Source: Chiridota heheva
Lineage: Eukaryota > Echinodermata > Holothuroidea > Apodida > Chiridotidae
Direction of reading: 5' to 3'
NCBI GenBank assembly: GCA_020152595.1
Contig: JAIGNY010003040.1
Span: 62,001-126,000, forward strand
DNA length: 64,000 nt
Below the pieces are notes generated by a model. That model was not told the DNA's origin. It was given only the letters and a program-made list of their open reading frames with translations, and made no database searches. The position numbers and the translations under genes were made by a program. This document shows, one piece after another, positions 11,589 to 24,600 of this stretch (positions within the stretch are counted from its first letter, which is position 1; each line of letters opens with the position of its first letter).

Positions 11589-13401
11589 TAGAGCTGTGAC
11601 CGTTTAGCGTGTACACGCTACACGCTCGCAAATCTTGTAAACGTTTACTAAATACTCAATGCGAGTAATCGTTTTTCTTGCCGTTGAAAATCAATATTCA
11701 TTCATGATTCAAATCACACACACATTCAGCTGACAAAATTCCAATCAATGACACTGTAAACCCGATTAGCATAATCCTTTTTAAATTGCGAATCACAAAT
11801 GCACAGTAATCACCAATGAATGGGGATATTATGCACTTTGATTTCGCCGAAATCTGAGTAATCTAACTTGCAAAATGCACCGCGAATAAGCAGCAGTTAA
11901 CAGTGAAACTAACAAGGCTTAACGTTAGGCCATAATGGCATAAGGCTTCAAATCCCACGCAATCAAGGCCCGTTTTACAAGCTGTTAAATCGACCAAAAA
12001 ACACTTGAAAAATACTTAAATCGTGACAATCAGTACATTTACATGTAAATATTACCTGATGAGTCAAATAATTTTTGCAAGAAAGAAAAAATATTGCATA
12101 ATAAACAAACATAAAAAGGTTTTAACAGAGCTGAAATTCTACATGCCTCGAAAAGATGGCGGGCATTTTTTCGAGAGGACTGATAATTCAGAACTTTCTG
12201 GTGGTGGTGACGTAGTTTTGAAATGTTTTACGGCGAGGTATATCATAGACCAGTATTAGAGCTGTGAACGTTTACGGATTTCAGTAAACGTGTACACGCC
12301 CAAAAAAGCGAGCGTGTATCGTGTACAAGCGTTAAGTACTGTAATTTTCGGAAATACAACAAAATTGCTCCAAAACTACAAGGCGAAGTAAAAAAAATCG
12401 CGCAACCAGTATGGCAAAAGTACTGACTCCATTGCCCAAATAGACGCTATGTTTTGCTTTCCAAATCGTAAAAAGTTTACTTTTACAGTATAAATCATCA
12501 TTTTAATGGAAATTATGCAAAAAAATTAGTTTAGAAAGAACAGATAACTTCCTTTCAATGTTATTTAAACTCAACATCGCGTAATTTTGTTGTCCTATTC
12601 GCTACGGCTTTCAATATTTTTCTGCGAAAATCTTGCATACTAGGCCTATAATTGTGAGCTGATTGTCACGATTCAAGTATTTTTCAAGTGTTTTTTGGTC
12701 GATTTAACAGCTTGTAAAACGGGCCTTGATTGCGTGGGATTTGAAGCCTTATGCCATTATGGCCTAACGTTAAGCCTATTGTTAGTTTCACTGTTAACTG
12801 CTGCACATTCGCGGTGCATTTTGCAAGTTAGGTCACTCAGATTTCGGCGAAATCAAAGTGCATAATATCCTTATTTATTGGTGATTACTGCGCATTTGTG
12901 ATTCGCACATTTAAAAAGGATTATGTTAATCGGGTATACAGTGTCATTGATTGGAATTTTGTCAGCCGAATGTGTGTGATTTGAATCATGAATGAACATT
13001 GATTTTCAATGGCAAGAGAAACAATTACTCGCATTGAGTATTTAGTAAACGTTTACAAGATTTGCGAGCGTGTAGCGTGTACACGCTAAACGGTCACAGC
13101 TCTAACCAGTATGCAAGATTTTTACAGAAGAACTTTGAAAGCCGTAGCGAATAGGATAAAAAAGTTATGCGATGTTGAATTTAAATGACATTGAAAGGAA
13201 GTTATCTGTTCTTTCTAAACTGAATTTCTATGCAAATTTTCAATAAAAATGATGATTTATACTGTAGAAGTAAACTTTTCACGATTTTAGCAATTTCGGT
13301 GTATTTCCGAAAATTATGGTACTACACGCGTGTACACGATACACGCTCGCTGTTTTTGGCGTGTACACGTTTACTAAAATCCCTAAATGTTCACAGCTCT
13401 A
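11589..13401 (-). mobile_element. hAT MITE copy A, interrupted by copy B
   Basis: The ends are TAGAGCTGTGACCG and TCACAGCTCTA, fitting the hAT terminal rule YARNG. A perfect 8-bp target duplication, GTCATAAA, lies at 11581-11588 and 13402-13409 and matches the nTnnnnAn hAT preference. Without copy B (12257-13104) and its duplication the element is about 957 bp, close to copy C (1032 bp, opposite orientation). There is no transposase. One stretch, 12142-12256, keeps an open frame (FERTDNSELSGGG, VVLKCFTARY) that also exists in copy C. Confidence 0.92.
12257..13104 (+). mobile_element. hAT MITE copy B, nested in copy A
   Basis: It starts TAGAGCTGTGAACGTTTACG and ends CGGTCACAGCTCTA. It is flanked by the perfect 8-bp duplication ACCAGTAT (12249-12256 and 13105-13112), which is copy A sequence. 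It is the same family as A and C but in the orientation opposite to A, and it lacks the interior block around the FERT/GGG frame. Ends and interior are very similar to A, so the two insertions are probably close in age. Confidence 0.92.
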
Positions 13402-13409
13402 GTCATAAA

Positions 13410-13791
13410 ACATTTCCACAGAGAGCTTATTTACAAAAAGTGCCTTAGCTATGGAGTGCGCCTTTACTGTAGATGTTTGAATTCCACTGTATTGGCATAA
13501 TGCAAGATAAAGAAAAAGCAAATTTTTTAATTTTGCCTTTCAAATTTCAGAATGTCATACTGTATGTGCCCTGATGGCATAGGTTAATGTACAGTAGTGA
13601 CTTAAAACTGCTGAGGCTTGCGCACCTGTAATAACATTTAAAAGCAATGTTACAAATAAGAAAACAGAACTGTCTGAATATGTTGAGATAAAACACTGAA
13701 AAAATTGATTTCAAATTTAAAAATTCAAATTTAGCTGCTTTCATGGTCTATAACTGTCTGTACAATGACTTGGCAAAATTTCCTTCATTTA
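13410..13791. other. 3' flank of the transposase gene
   Basis: AT-rich stretch after the minus-strand stop codon. No clear AATAAA signal in the sense of that gene was found. Confidence 0.4.
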
Positions 13792-16700
13792 TCAATCACA
13801 CTCATAATTATTTGGAGGAGTTGCAACAAATGCTTCTTGAGATGAAGAATCCACACAAACGAAAACAAGAATGGCTTTAAGATAATCAACCGGAACAACT
13901 TCAATATCTGTCAAGTTAGTCGTCAACTTTACTTTGGACAAAGCAGTGAATGGTGATGCCTCTTCTGATGACCAGTCGGCAAGTGTGAAGGGCATGGCTA
14001 TGGTACTCATTCGTTGAATCACAGCAAAACACCTTTTCTCCTCAGTAGTAAGAATATAATACAAAACCTGACCATAACATATTTGATCATTTGTTGTTTT
14101 GTATGAAACTGAATAAGAATTTCGTTTTTTTGCTGCAGCATATCGTTTTGAATGGTAAACATTACCATGTAAAAAAAGTCTGTTGTAAACAAGGTAATTT
14201 TTCTCATTAACTGTAATATTAAAACTTTGCAATGCAGAATTCACAATGTGAGGTAATTCAATCACTTTAGGCGCACCGACAACAGCGACATCATGTGTTA
14301 CCCATGTCTTCTTCAGTGCTGTACTTCTTCCTGACAGATGATAAAAGAAATCCTTTGTAGAATCACTAAGTTCACTTACCAAGGTGTGATATTTCAACAA
14401 ACTTCCTACACCATTTGCTATCTGTAGCTCTGGCTTTTGTGTCCCATGAAAAAATTTAAGAAGTTCTCCATTCACAGATTCAAAATGAAAACAACTTTGG
14501 ACCCAAAGTGGTCCCAAATTTTTTACACTATCTGCCAAATGCAGTAATAGATGTATGTTTGCTGTCATATATTTTTCCCCATACAGTGAACTAAACATAC
14601 AGACATATTGAGAAAGTAATGTTTCACAGTATGACACACAATCCAAAGATATGCTCGAACTGTTAAGCAAATATATAGATTCTACAAGCAACAAATAATG
14701 GTTGAAGAAAGCTGGCTCCATTAGATTGAATAATATAGGTACTGAATAATAAAAGAGGAACGATCGACACTCGGATGCCTTCCAGTACTTCATATGGTCA
14801 GCAATAGATCGAGGAACACGCGATAACAAATTTGGTGGCTTTATACTAAGTAGTCGTTTATCAACTTCTGGGAGATGAGAAATAAGTGAAAAAGCTTCCC
14901 TGGAGTAAGCAGAAGAAAACCAAAGTTTAAGAAGTTTCCGAACAATACCGAGGAGAACTTGATGCATGTAATCTGCAGCTGTTCCTTTAATAATATCACA
15001 TCCCAAAAACATGAACCAGGAAAGTCCTTTAATCCCATCTATAACCTTATTTTCAACAAGTGCTGCAACACCAGCTTCAACAGTTTCTTTATGTGTACGT
15101 TTTGGTCCATTCCTGTTAATGTAATCGAAAGGGTACACATGAGTAAATCCTCTCCCAACAGGTATATGTTTTCCTTCTTGTTTGCAATATGTGCACCCAA
15201 ATGCCCCATTAAATTGTTTCATATTCAAGACTATGCTTTTAGCAGGCAAGTCACAAGTTCCTCCAAGCAGGATACCTCTTACTGTTGTGTATTTCTCCTC
15301 ACCAGCCAACTTCACCTGAAAACCTTCTTTTAATGTTCGCAACGAAGAATGAAATGGTTCCAAAAAAGAGGTCATATATGGTTTGGAGGATCCGTACCAC
15401 AATCCAGCAAAGATCATGTTTTCTTTTAAAATCCTCTTTCTAAAGGGCAGCTCATTGATCATGAAATAAAGTGGCCAAATGGAAGACTTTGATGATTTGA
15501 ATAGAGGAATACCATCTGTATACCAAAAGAGGGAAATATTATGAGCATTGTTCAAAAACCCATTTGCTCCACAGTGTGCCTGGTATTGGTACCCATCATA
15601 AATGTCCTCAATATTGTTGGGCTTTGATTTGTTTCGCACAAATCTATGTTTCAAATCATCAGATATTCCTTTCCGACTAAGTATGTTAACCAGTTGTGAA
15701 ATTAACGGAATTTCAATGAAGTAATCTCTACTCTCTGGTTCCGCTAATGAGGAATTGCATGCTGGACAGTGTGTAACACCTTTATCTTTCAACAGAAAAA
15801 AACATTTTACACAAAAGTTGTGAAATACAAGAGGAGTCTTCAAGTTTGAAAAGTGTTTCTCAAATAAATAAACAGATGTCTTGCACAAATTTGGCACGGC
15901 ACAATGAAGTGATATAAGCATCAGCAAGTCATGCAGACACTCTCCGGATAGTTGGTATCTCATCACGAACATGAGGATGAGGTACAAGCTGTCATCCAGG
16001 GTCAGGGGTGCACCATCATACAAAGGTCTCCTATTTCCAGATTGTGGGGTATCCGATTCTGTATGTTCATCTACAAAATCTTCATGGTTATATACATCAT
16101 CATCATAGTCATTCCTACAGTCATACCAGATTTCTTCATCATCTTTGTCTTCATCATCTGTGAATTCATAGCTGCTTTCAAAGTTGTGGGTATTGTCCCA
16201 AATTTCCTTAATATGTGGTTCAATAGTTGACAGGTCCCTGTTAGGAAAGATAGAGAGAAAAACTAAATAAAAGTATTACATATATAAACATAAGACACAA
16301 CAGCACATAGGGCACTACAACCACCATGACGAATAAACAGTTACATGTAAAAGAGAAAAGTATATGGCTTAGCTTTTTTTCGAAAATAAAAGCGCTCTCA
16401 ACAGCTATTTAAATCTCAATTAAATATTTTAAGGAGGGATCATCCACTTAGGTTTACACCTGACTGATTTTAGTTAGGATTGTTTTTCTCATTTGATTTA
16501 TAAAACTATTTTGTTTTGTGTATGACTGAAGTGCCCTACTCGTCAGCTTAGAAGAAATTTCCAGATAGATTTAACAAGTCTACAAGAAAGATTCAATACC
16601 CTATCATCTGTAAGAATATGGTAAGAAAACTTTACTATTGCATGCCAGTCATGCATGCCAAATGGCTAGTTTTTTCAAGTCACTCCTGAAAGTCATGCAG

Positions 16701-17411
16701 AAGGCTTTACAATGTGGGCTTGGTTCAGGCCTACTAAACTTCAGGGGGATATGGAAAAATACTGTGTTACACTCAGTCATGCTGCCATAAATGAACAAGG
16801 AAATTGATTGGGACGGAAGTGGAAGAACACCAGGTTTGACCCTGCTCTTTTTAAGAAGTGATCAGAGAACCAGGCAGGGGGCGGGAAACACTGTCGTCGG
16901 GACCGCCATTTGATATCCTTATCTGATTCTAGACAGTGAGCGCTACCCAACCATTGTCCACTTTTCAAACAGGTCGGATGGGGAGAAGGTGTGAACTGAA
17001 TGATGCCATCTAAGTATCATCAACCATAAGTCCATAATTCATGTTCACGTTAGGGTGCTTACTTAAGACAATCATAATAATTATAACTTACGTTGAAGGC
17101 AATTCTTGATCAAGAATACTGTCAAAATATGAGTCCTGGGTGGCAGCCTTATTTCTTTCAACTTCAACAAGTTCAGGTTGACTGGTGCTGGAAATTGAAG
17201 CGTAAACGTTAGGCACCGGCCCAACGTTACTTGTACTACAAGTTGTAGTACAAGTACTAGTACTAGGCCTAGGCGTAGGCCTAGCTTCCTCCTCATAGTC
17301 ACACTCGTCAGCCTGCTCTAATCGATACCATGTTGTCCTCGGTGCATGTAATGAAGGATCGTTACTCTTCAAATACTGATTGTATCTTTTTGATCTCTTT
17401 TTTTTTGGCAT
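13792..17411 (-). CDS. TNP2-like transposase of the CACTA/EnSpm group, two exons, apparently intact
   Basis: Exon 1 is 17411-17092 and exon 2 is 16237-13792. The intron (16238-17091) has a good donor (AAC|GTAAGT) and acceptor (TTTCCTAACAG|G), and the phase-2 junction is in frame. The product is about 921 aa with no internal stop. ATG at 17411 opens onto a likely nuclear signal, PKKKRSKRY. Residues about 107-170 are very acidic. A zinc ribbon CVKC-x11-CPAC sits at about 249-267. The core has WYTDGIPLFKSS (Asp ~348), IWPLYFMINELP, FLEPFHSSLRTL, LLGGTCDLPAKS (Asp ~436), FNGAFGCTYC and GTAADYMHQVLLG. The C-terminal part has NIHLLLHLADSVKNLGPL and FHFESVNGELLKFFHGT (Glu ~693), as in DUF4218-type transposases. 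These blocks are known from plant TNP2/Transposase_21 proteins and animal relatives. The catalytic role of the named acidic residues is inferred. The BEN gene lies head to head 1.2 kb away. Confidence 0.85.
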
Positions 17412-18614
17412 TGTCAGACTTTAGAGTAAAAAGAGTTGTTTAACTCGGCCTAACGTTAGGCTAAGTAACTAAAGTTAAGTTAGGCTAGGAATACTGAGTT
17501 ATATCTGGCTTCCTTAACAATTATTTCAACTTTAAAACGATGGTGTATAATCTCGTCAGTTGTATAATAGAATTTCCAACGCGTATTTCAGCTTTAAAAT
17601 AGTGACAAACTTCAAAGAATTCAACTACACGGCAAAAGATTTGTGCGTCCACCAGCAAATAGCAAACCCATAGTAACGCAATGTGTTTCGCTGTGCAGGA
17701 TGAATCAAATTGTAAACATAACGCCGTTGTGTACGGCCTGGTCAAAGGTCACAAACGCTCTTATGATGTTTTCACTTTTTCAAATTGTTTATTGTGAATT
17801 TTGAGACATTATACATAATGTAATAATTTTTCAGTATTAGGAAGTCGGAAGAAATTAACAAAATATAATCTATAAGAAGTTATAGATTTTCTACGATTTT
17901 TTTTTTCTTTCGTGTTTTGCAATTCAACCAATCAGAGATACTTTGAAAAGCTCACTCAAACCGTAGGTTGTCGAATGTGATTTGTTACTAATGCAATGAA
18001 CATAGGAAGGATTATCGCTAGTTTCAAGAAAATTATATAAATTATTTCAATTTTAAGAGGTACAATATCCAAAATTTATTTAATACATTTTATTACTTTT
18101 GATATATTGAAAGGATTATTGCATAAATTTGTGAGATTGTTTGTAGAAAGGTATTCCTTGAATAAAATTTAAACTAATCAGATGGTCGCTCTCATTGGCC
18201 TAACAAATTGGTTTAAACCGCAAGATACAAACAGACAAAAATTATGTTTGTAGCGTACGTTAGAAAAAAGGCACGCTAAAACGAAAAGTATTAGGCCTAC
18301 TAGGAAATTAACGATAGACTTTTGTTTTGTTTTAACGGATTTATAGTTCTGATACTATCTACGAACTTTACTGTGATTTTCCGTAAGAACATTTATCAGG
18401 GAATTATTTTCATATTCAACGGAACGAGCAACATTAACTTGCCTACCGACGTTAACGGTTAAGTTCCTGTGTAAGGCATTTTGTCTCACGTAGGCTAGCC
18501 TAACAATTGACACTAGTAGCGTTAGGCTACAGCAGTAACGTTAGGCCTAAGTAAGGCCGAAGGGGCTTAAGTTAAGTTAAATACTGAAGTCAAGACTTGG
18601 AACTTTGTTGAAGT
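17412..18614. promoter_or_regulatory. Shared 5' region between the divergent transposase and BEN genes
   Basis: The two start codons (17411 minus, 18615 plus) face away from each other across 1.2 kb, so both promoters must lie here. I see no convincing TATA box. The stretch has several TAACGTTAGGC-type words (about 17447, 18485, 18530) and TAGGCCTA words, which are common elsewhere in this genome. Regulatory roles are not shown. Confidence 0.45.
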
Positions 18615-21600
18615 ATGGCTAATCGGACTGAACAAAGCACAAAAAAGAAATGCTTGCTGTATTGGTTGATAGACCAAACTACCAGCATCGAACCTGTTTC
18701 TGCCATAATTGATGCTACCAAACGAAGAGAAGGACAAATGACAACGGCAAAATGGGCAGGCAAGAAGCTTTTTGAAGCAAAGATAATCATGATCAGTGGT
18801 TGGTATAATTTTTTCAGTTTAGTGAAATTAGGCCTAGGCTTACCTGCTTAACAACTATCGCCTGGGCCGATTAGTTGCTACCCAAAAATGCAGTATTTTC
18901 AGCCCCTCAAATCTTGGGAACTTTTGCTAAAAACAGCTTTATGATAATGTAGGCTTGCCTAAACTTTGCATTTTGATTAAGCCTAGCCCACTGAAATTCA
19001 TTTTAGTCACTGGTCCAGTGGAAAATATGTATGTTATGCAAAAGTTCTTCGGCAAGGAGCTTAGCCAGCTTGACAAATTTTGCTGTACTTTTTCTCTCAA
19101 TTTTGTTTATGAAATAATTGGCCTACATTTACAGTAATATAAAAAAACTGGCGTAAACAGCTGTTTTCAAAAATTCTGGCACAAGTCTTCCACATGGAGA
19201 AAGCAAACTTTCCACTGTAGTGTAGGTCTAGAGTCTGAGGCCAATGTGGTAGGGCCTACCAAATCATAAATTGTTGATTTTTAGCCAGCCTGGAAAACAT
19301 GTTACTTAGGCTGCAGATCTCTGACGGGAGCTTGATCAATTTTGAAAGATTTTGGCATATTTTCATCCCAATTCATTAATATACGTTAAATGTATTGTTA
19401 AGCAAGGTTTTAAAATTATCTGGTGTCAAATATTTGGCGTGGAGAAATCTTACTGTCCAGTGTGGGATCCTAGGTTATGTCTGAAACTTAATGGAGGATA
19501 CATATTTTTAGTTACGTTTATATATTTTTTGAATAAAGGAATGAATTGCTAGCCTAGGCATAAACTGTCTTGGTTTGGTAATTTGGGGGCTTTTAATGTC
19601 CCGACGAACTTCCAAAGTTGGAATATCAATGCCAAGACGCCCAAGTGCAATGGTAACCTTAACGCTAGAACTAATGCACCTGTCAATTGTATGACTCACC
19701 CCTACACCAGACAAGTTAAGTCATTGCACCAAAGTGGGTGGACGAAACATGTACATCGATGCACCCCTTAGTCACTTGGGTGACTGACATTTTTTATGAA
19801 ATGACTTACCCAAAATCAATCACTTTCTGTACAAAGTAGAGCTGTGACCGTTTAGGGATTTTAGTAAACGTGTACACGCCAAAAAAAGCGAGAGTGTATC
19901 GTGTACACGAGTTTAGTACCGTAATTTTCAAAAATACACCAAAAATGCTCCAAAACTACGAGGCGAAGTAAAAAAAAATTGCGCAACTAGTATGGCTGCA
20001 TTGCCCAAATAGACGCTGAGTTTTGCTTTCAAAATCGTAAAAACTTTACTTCTACGGTACAAATTATTATTTTCATGGAAAATATGCATGGAAATTCAGT
20101 TTAGAAAGAAGAGATAACTTCCTTTCAATGTCATTTAAACTCAACATCGCGTAATTTGTTTGTCCTATTCCCTACGGCTTTCAAAGTTCTGTGAAAATCT
20201 TGCATACTGAGGCCTATGGTATACTTTGCCGTGAAACATTTCAAAACTACGCCACCACCACCAGGAAGTTCTGAAATATTAGTCCTCTCGAAAACATGGC
20301 CGCCTTCTTTGCGAAGCATGCAGAATTTCAGCTTTGTTAAAACCTTTTTCTGTTTATCTATTATGCAATATTTTTTCTTCTTGCAAAATTTATTTGACTC
20401 ATCAGGTAATATTTACATGTAAATGTACTGATTGTCACGATTCAAGTGTTTTTTTGTCGATGAAACGGGCCTTGATTGCGTGGGATTTAAAACCTTATGG
20501 CCCAACGTCAGGCCTATTGTTAGTTTCACTGTTTACTGCTGCACATTCGCGGTGCATTTTACAAGTTAGATTACTCAGTTTTCGGCGAAATTAAAGTGCA
20601 TAATATCCCCATTTGGTGATTACTGTGCATTTGTGGTTTGCACATTTAAAAAAGATTATGCTAATCGGGTTTACAGTTTGTAAAAAATAATCGATTGGAA
20701 TTTTGTCAGCCGAATGTGTGTGTGATTGGAATCATGAATATTGATTTTCAACGGCAAGACACTAGGCCTATGATGTATGAAAAACGATTACTCGCAATGA
20801 AGTATTTAGTAAACGTTTACAAGATTTGCGAGCGTGTAGCAAGTACACGCTAAACGGTCACAGCTCTAGTACAAAGTCAATAGGTCTGAAGTAAATTGAC
20901 TCACCCCAGAGTCACTTTGGTGACTGACAATTTGGTACAATGACACAAATGTGAGTCACTATTTCATACAGTATGTCATTGACTCACCTTTGACTCATTG
21001 CTGGGGTAAGTCATACAACTGAAAAGTGCACGAAGGCAGTACAAAAATGGCCATTACAGTTAAAAATGTGTTTTAGCATTTGCTTTTTTTCTACGCCTTT
21101 TCTGATGTATGGGAGGGCTTTAACCTGTCAAATTAGATTTGAAAGGATTTTAAGCTTCGGTTTTTCTCTTCTGATTTTCAACCCTCATAGTGTTTTTGCC
21201 ATTTTCAAAATTGAAAGACGATTACTCAGATTTGTATAGCCATTTTAGCAAGTAGGCCTATGTAATAGTTTTTCTGGTGCGGTTATGATAGTATAAATTT
21301 ATTTCACTCATATTTTTCATTTTCAGACAAGCTAGACATCTTGAAAGAAAAACAGAAAGAAATGTGGCAAAAGTTCAGGGAGTCGCAACATGACTTTCTG
21401 ACGTCTCTGACGTCTATGCCACAAACGCCAAAAGGAAAAGGCATTGGAAAACGTGTGCCTGACCTACAAGACAAGCCATCAAGCAGTGGGAATAAAGAGT
21501 CAAAAGTTCAAAAGGGAGATCACAAATTGGATAAACAAAGAAAACAAACATCAAAAGATGAGGGTAAAGAACAAAAAATGAGACAGCTTGATCAAACATT

Positions 21601-24600
21601 GGAAGAACAAAAAAAGATGTTTTTGAATGCAGTAACAGGAGACTGCAAACACTGCAAAACTTTAGAAGGGGAAAATAAAGGACTGAAAGAGAAAGTACAG
21701 GAATTGAAAGCAGAAGTGCTAAGAGTTAAAAACAAAGTAGAAGATATCGAAATGGACCTAGAATATGCCCAAAAGTGCAGGGCAGAGGGGGAAGCTAAAC
21801 TACGTCAGGTTGAGGTAGAGTGTGATACATTGAAGGAGGACGTAATGCGATCACCAGATGTTGTTGAGTTGTCATCTGTTTCTCCATTCAATGTTGGTAA
21901 GACTTATTGTATGTTTGAAATGATAGACTCTTTCATCTGATGTGAAAAAATCCCAATTTCTGCAAAACAAGTGCATATTTTTAAACTCAACTTTCAGGAT
22001 ATTACTGAATAAAATTTACAAAACCGTTTTTCCAGTCTATCCATGCAATGTTTTTTTGAAGTATGCAAAATAAGGATTATTTTCAAAGAGAATTGTACAC
22101 AAAGTGCCTCAGAGACATCACAGGAATAAATACTCAGTACAATGGTACTTATATGTATATGTGTGCAACAAGCTTTGCACCTTAAACAATATATTATGTG
22201 TTCATTTATAGTCCTTTGATACTGACTGATAGTGATTTTTCTTTGTAATTGTCAAGTTGCCATTTTCTTCTCATAGAAATGACTCCCAAAAAGGTCCGTC
22301 TTCTTAAGGACATTGCTGATATGGCCAGTAATTTTCAGACAAGTCAAAAGTCATCTGGAACAACAAAGAAGTGCACCCTCAACTTCTTCAAGAAATTTCC
22401 AGCAAAGAGGTCATCCCCAGCAAAGTGGTCATCTCCAGAAAAGTGGTCATCTCCAGAAAAGTGGTCATCTCCAAAAAAGACTGCATCCCCAGCAAAGAGG
22501 TCATCCCCTGCAAAGACTTCATCCCCAGCAACGAGATCGTCCCCAGCAAAGATAGCATTACCAGCAAAGAAGGCGTCGTCAGCAGTGCATTATAAAGATG
22601 CTGTGCAAGGTGCTCCCTCCACATCAAATGCTTTAATCCAAGAGACTACCCCTGGACCATCCGAGAAGAGTCCTCTTGTAGCAGGGAGAAAACTTGGAGA
22701 GAAAGCGGTAAGATTGCTCTGGATATTTTTGTTAATTTATAGGGTCACAGCTTAAAGAAAATAGTTGTTAAAGAAATAGTCCCTTGGGTTTTTTGTAAAA
22801 AAAATATCATTTGAAAGAGCATACTTTTAGAGCCAATTTGGCACAAATATCAGGTTGATACATATTTCATTCAGGAGATATAGATTTTTCAATTGCATTT
22901 TGAAGTTTTTGTGCAGTATGATGAATTCGTGTTTGATGTCATAGAGACAATTCCATTGCAAATGTTTATATACTTATTTCTTTAAACATTAATTAGTTGT
23001 GTCTGTATAATTAGAAGCAATTTTCCAAAAGTTATTGAAGTAGGGTATATTTTGCAATGTATATAAATAGCTAACTTTCATCAAATGATTTTTCTAGCAG
23101 GTTTTACTGATAAAAAAAGGATGATAGCTTTTAGTGAAATACATTAACTTTGTGGGAGAATGTGTTGCTGTGATTTCATACTGAGCCTTTTCCTATTAGT
23201 TTGAATATCTTCTGGTAGGATCAACATGATTTTTGTACTAAATTGTTCCTAAAATTTGTCTCTTTATTTTGAAAGGTAACAAAAAAACATGGGAATATTC
23301 TTTTGATTAGAAATGCTGCAAGCCACAAATCAAATGATATTTGTGCTGCAAAAGGCAGAGATTAACTGCACCTTAATTTTGTTTATCACCTGTGCATCCT
23401 CATTATAACTCAAAAATAAGGTCTGAATTGCTGTTTCCAGCTCAAAAATAGTATGGGTGAAGTCAAACAATGAACCTGTACAATTCTTAACAAAATTCCA
23501 GTCACCAAAATGCTTCAACTACTCACTCTCCTTTAAAAAAAATTGCCTAGATAATGAATTATATTAAATGAATCGGTTCATTGCACACACAAAAATGAAA
23601 TTATGTAAATATTTAATTATGGCAACCATTTTCGTAAATCATTTTTGGTAGCCAAGATTCACATTTTTATCACCAGGAATATTTGAAAATCTTGCACGAA
23701 TAATAGAAATTGCTTCTTTATTGTCCAATAAAACATGAAATGGGATTGTTCTTTTAACCCTAAAAGAAATGTCAAATATCATGTTATAATTAAATAACAA
23801 TTTTTTCTTCCTTTTCAGCCCATGATAGAGATCTGCAAGGGTTCTGGTGTCTTCCTCTCCGCCCATCAGTTAAGCTTTGTAAGCCGGACTTCGAAAGATA
23901 AGCCGGCAATCATGATCCGAAAGCTAATGGATTGCCTCTTTGACATCCAAACTATGGCTGAAGGATGCGCTATTGGTGCCAGAATTGCAATCAACAAAAA
24001 GGAGGGTTTGCAGACCAAAGCTCTGGATGACAGAAAGATTAGAGCAATCAAAGGTATTCCATTGTATAACATTTAGCGCAACCTACCCTTGCAGAGTGAA
24101 AGTGGTGAAGCTTTTCAAATCATGTTGCAGTTCCCATGTCTGTATGGGTTTTTTTTTTCTTCTTAAAAATGTAATTCCTAGGATTTTGTCTCATCTCTGG
24201 CTGCATTCCTATCTTGTATGATTTTTCAATATTGTATTTATTTAAACAAAATTTTGTGTAATTTTCAAGTTATGATACAAAAGAAGATTTTTTTGTTGCT
24301 ACTGAGGTGCTGTTTCATAAATTAGTTTTTGGTCTTGATTCTTTAAGGAGAAAATTTGAATGCTGTTTTTTTTTATCCATTTTGGTACAATCAAAGGGGG
24401 TAACTGTAATGCAAAATAGAAGTTTGATTTTAAACATAAATTTTTGTCTGCCCATCTTGAACGATAGAGAAAAATTCTTTACTGCAAAAAAATTGTGTGG
24501 AGTCAAAATTGGAACGAAAATGATAAAATGTTCAAGGTTTATGACCTGAGTTTCATATGTTTGTATGTCTTAGTTTAGGTAAAACTAAAAGGCTTAACCA

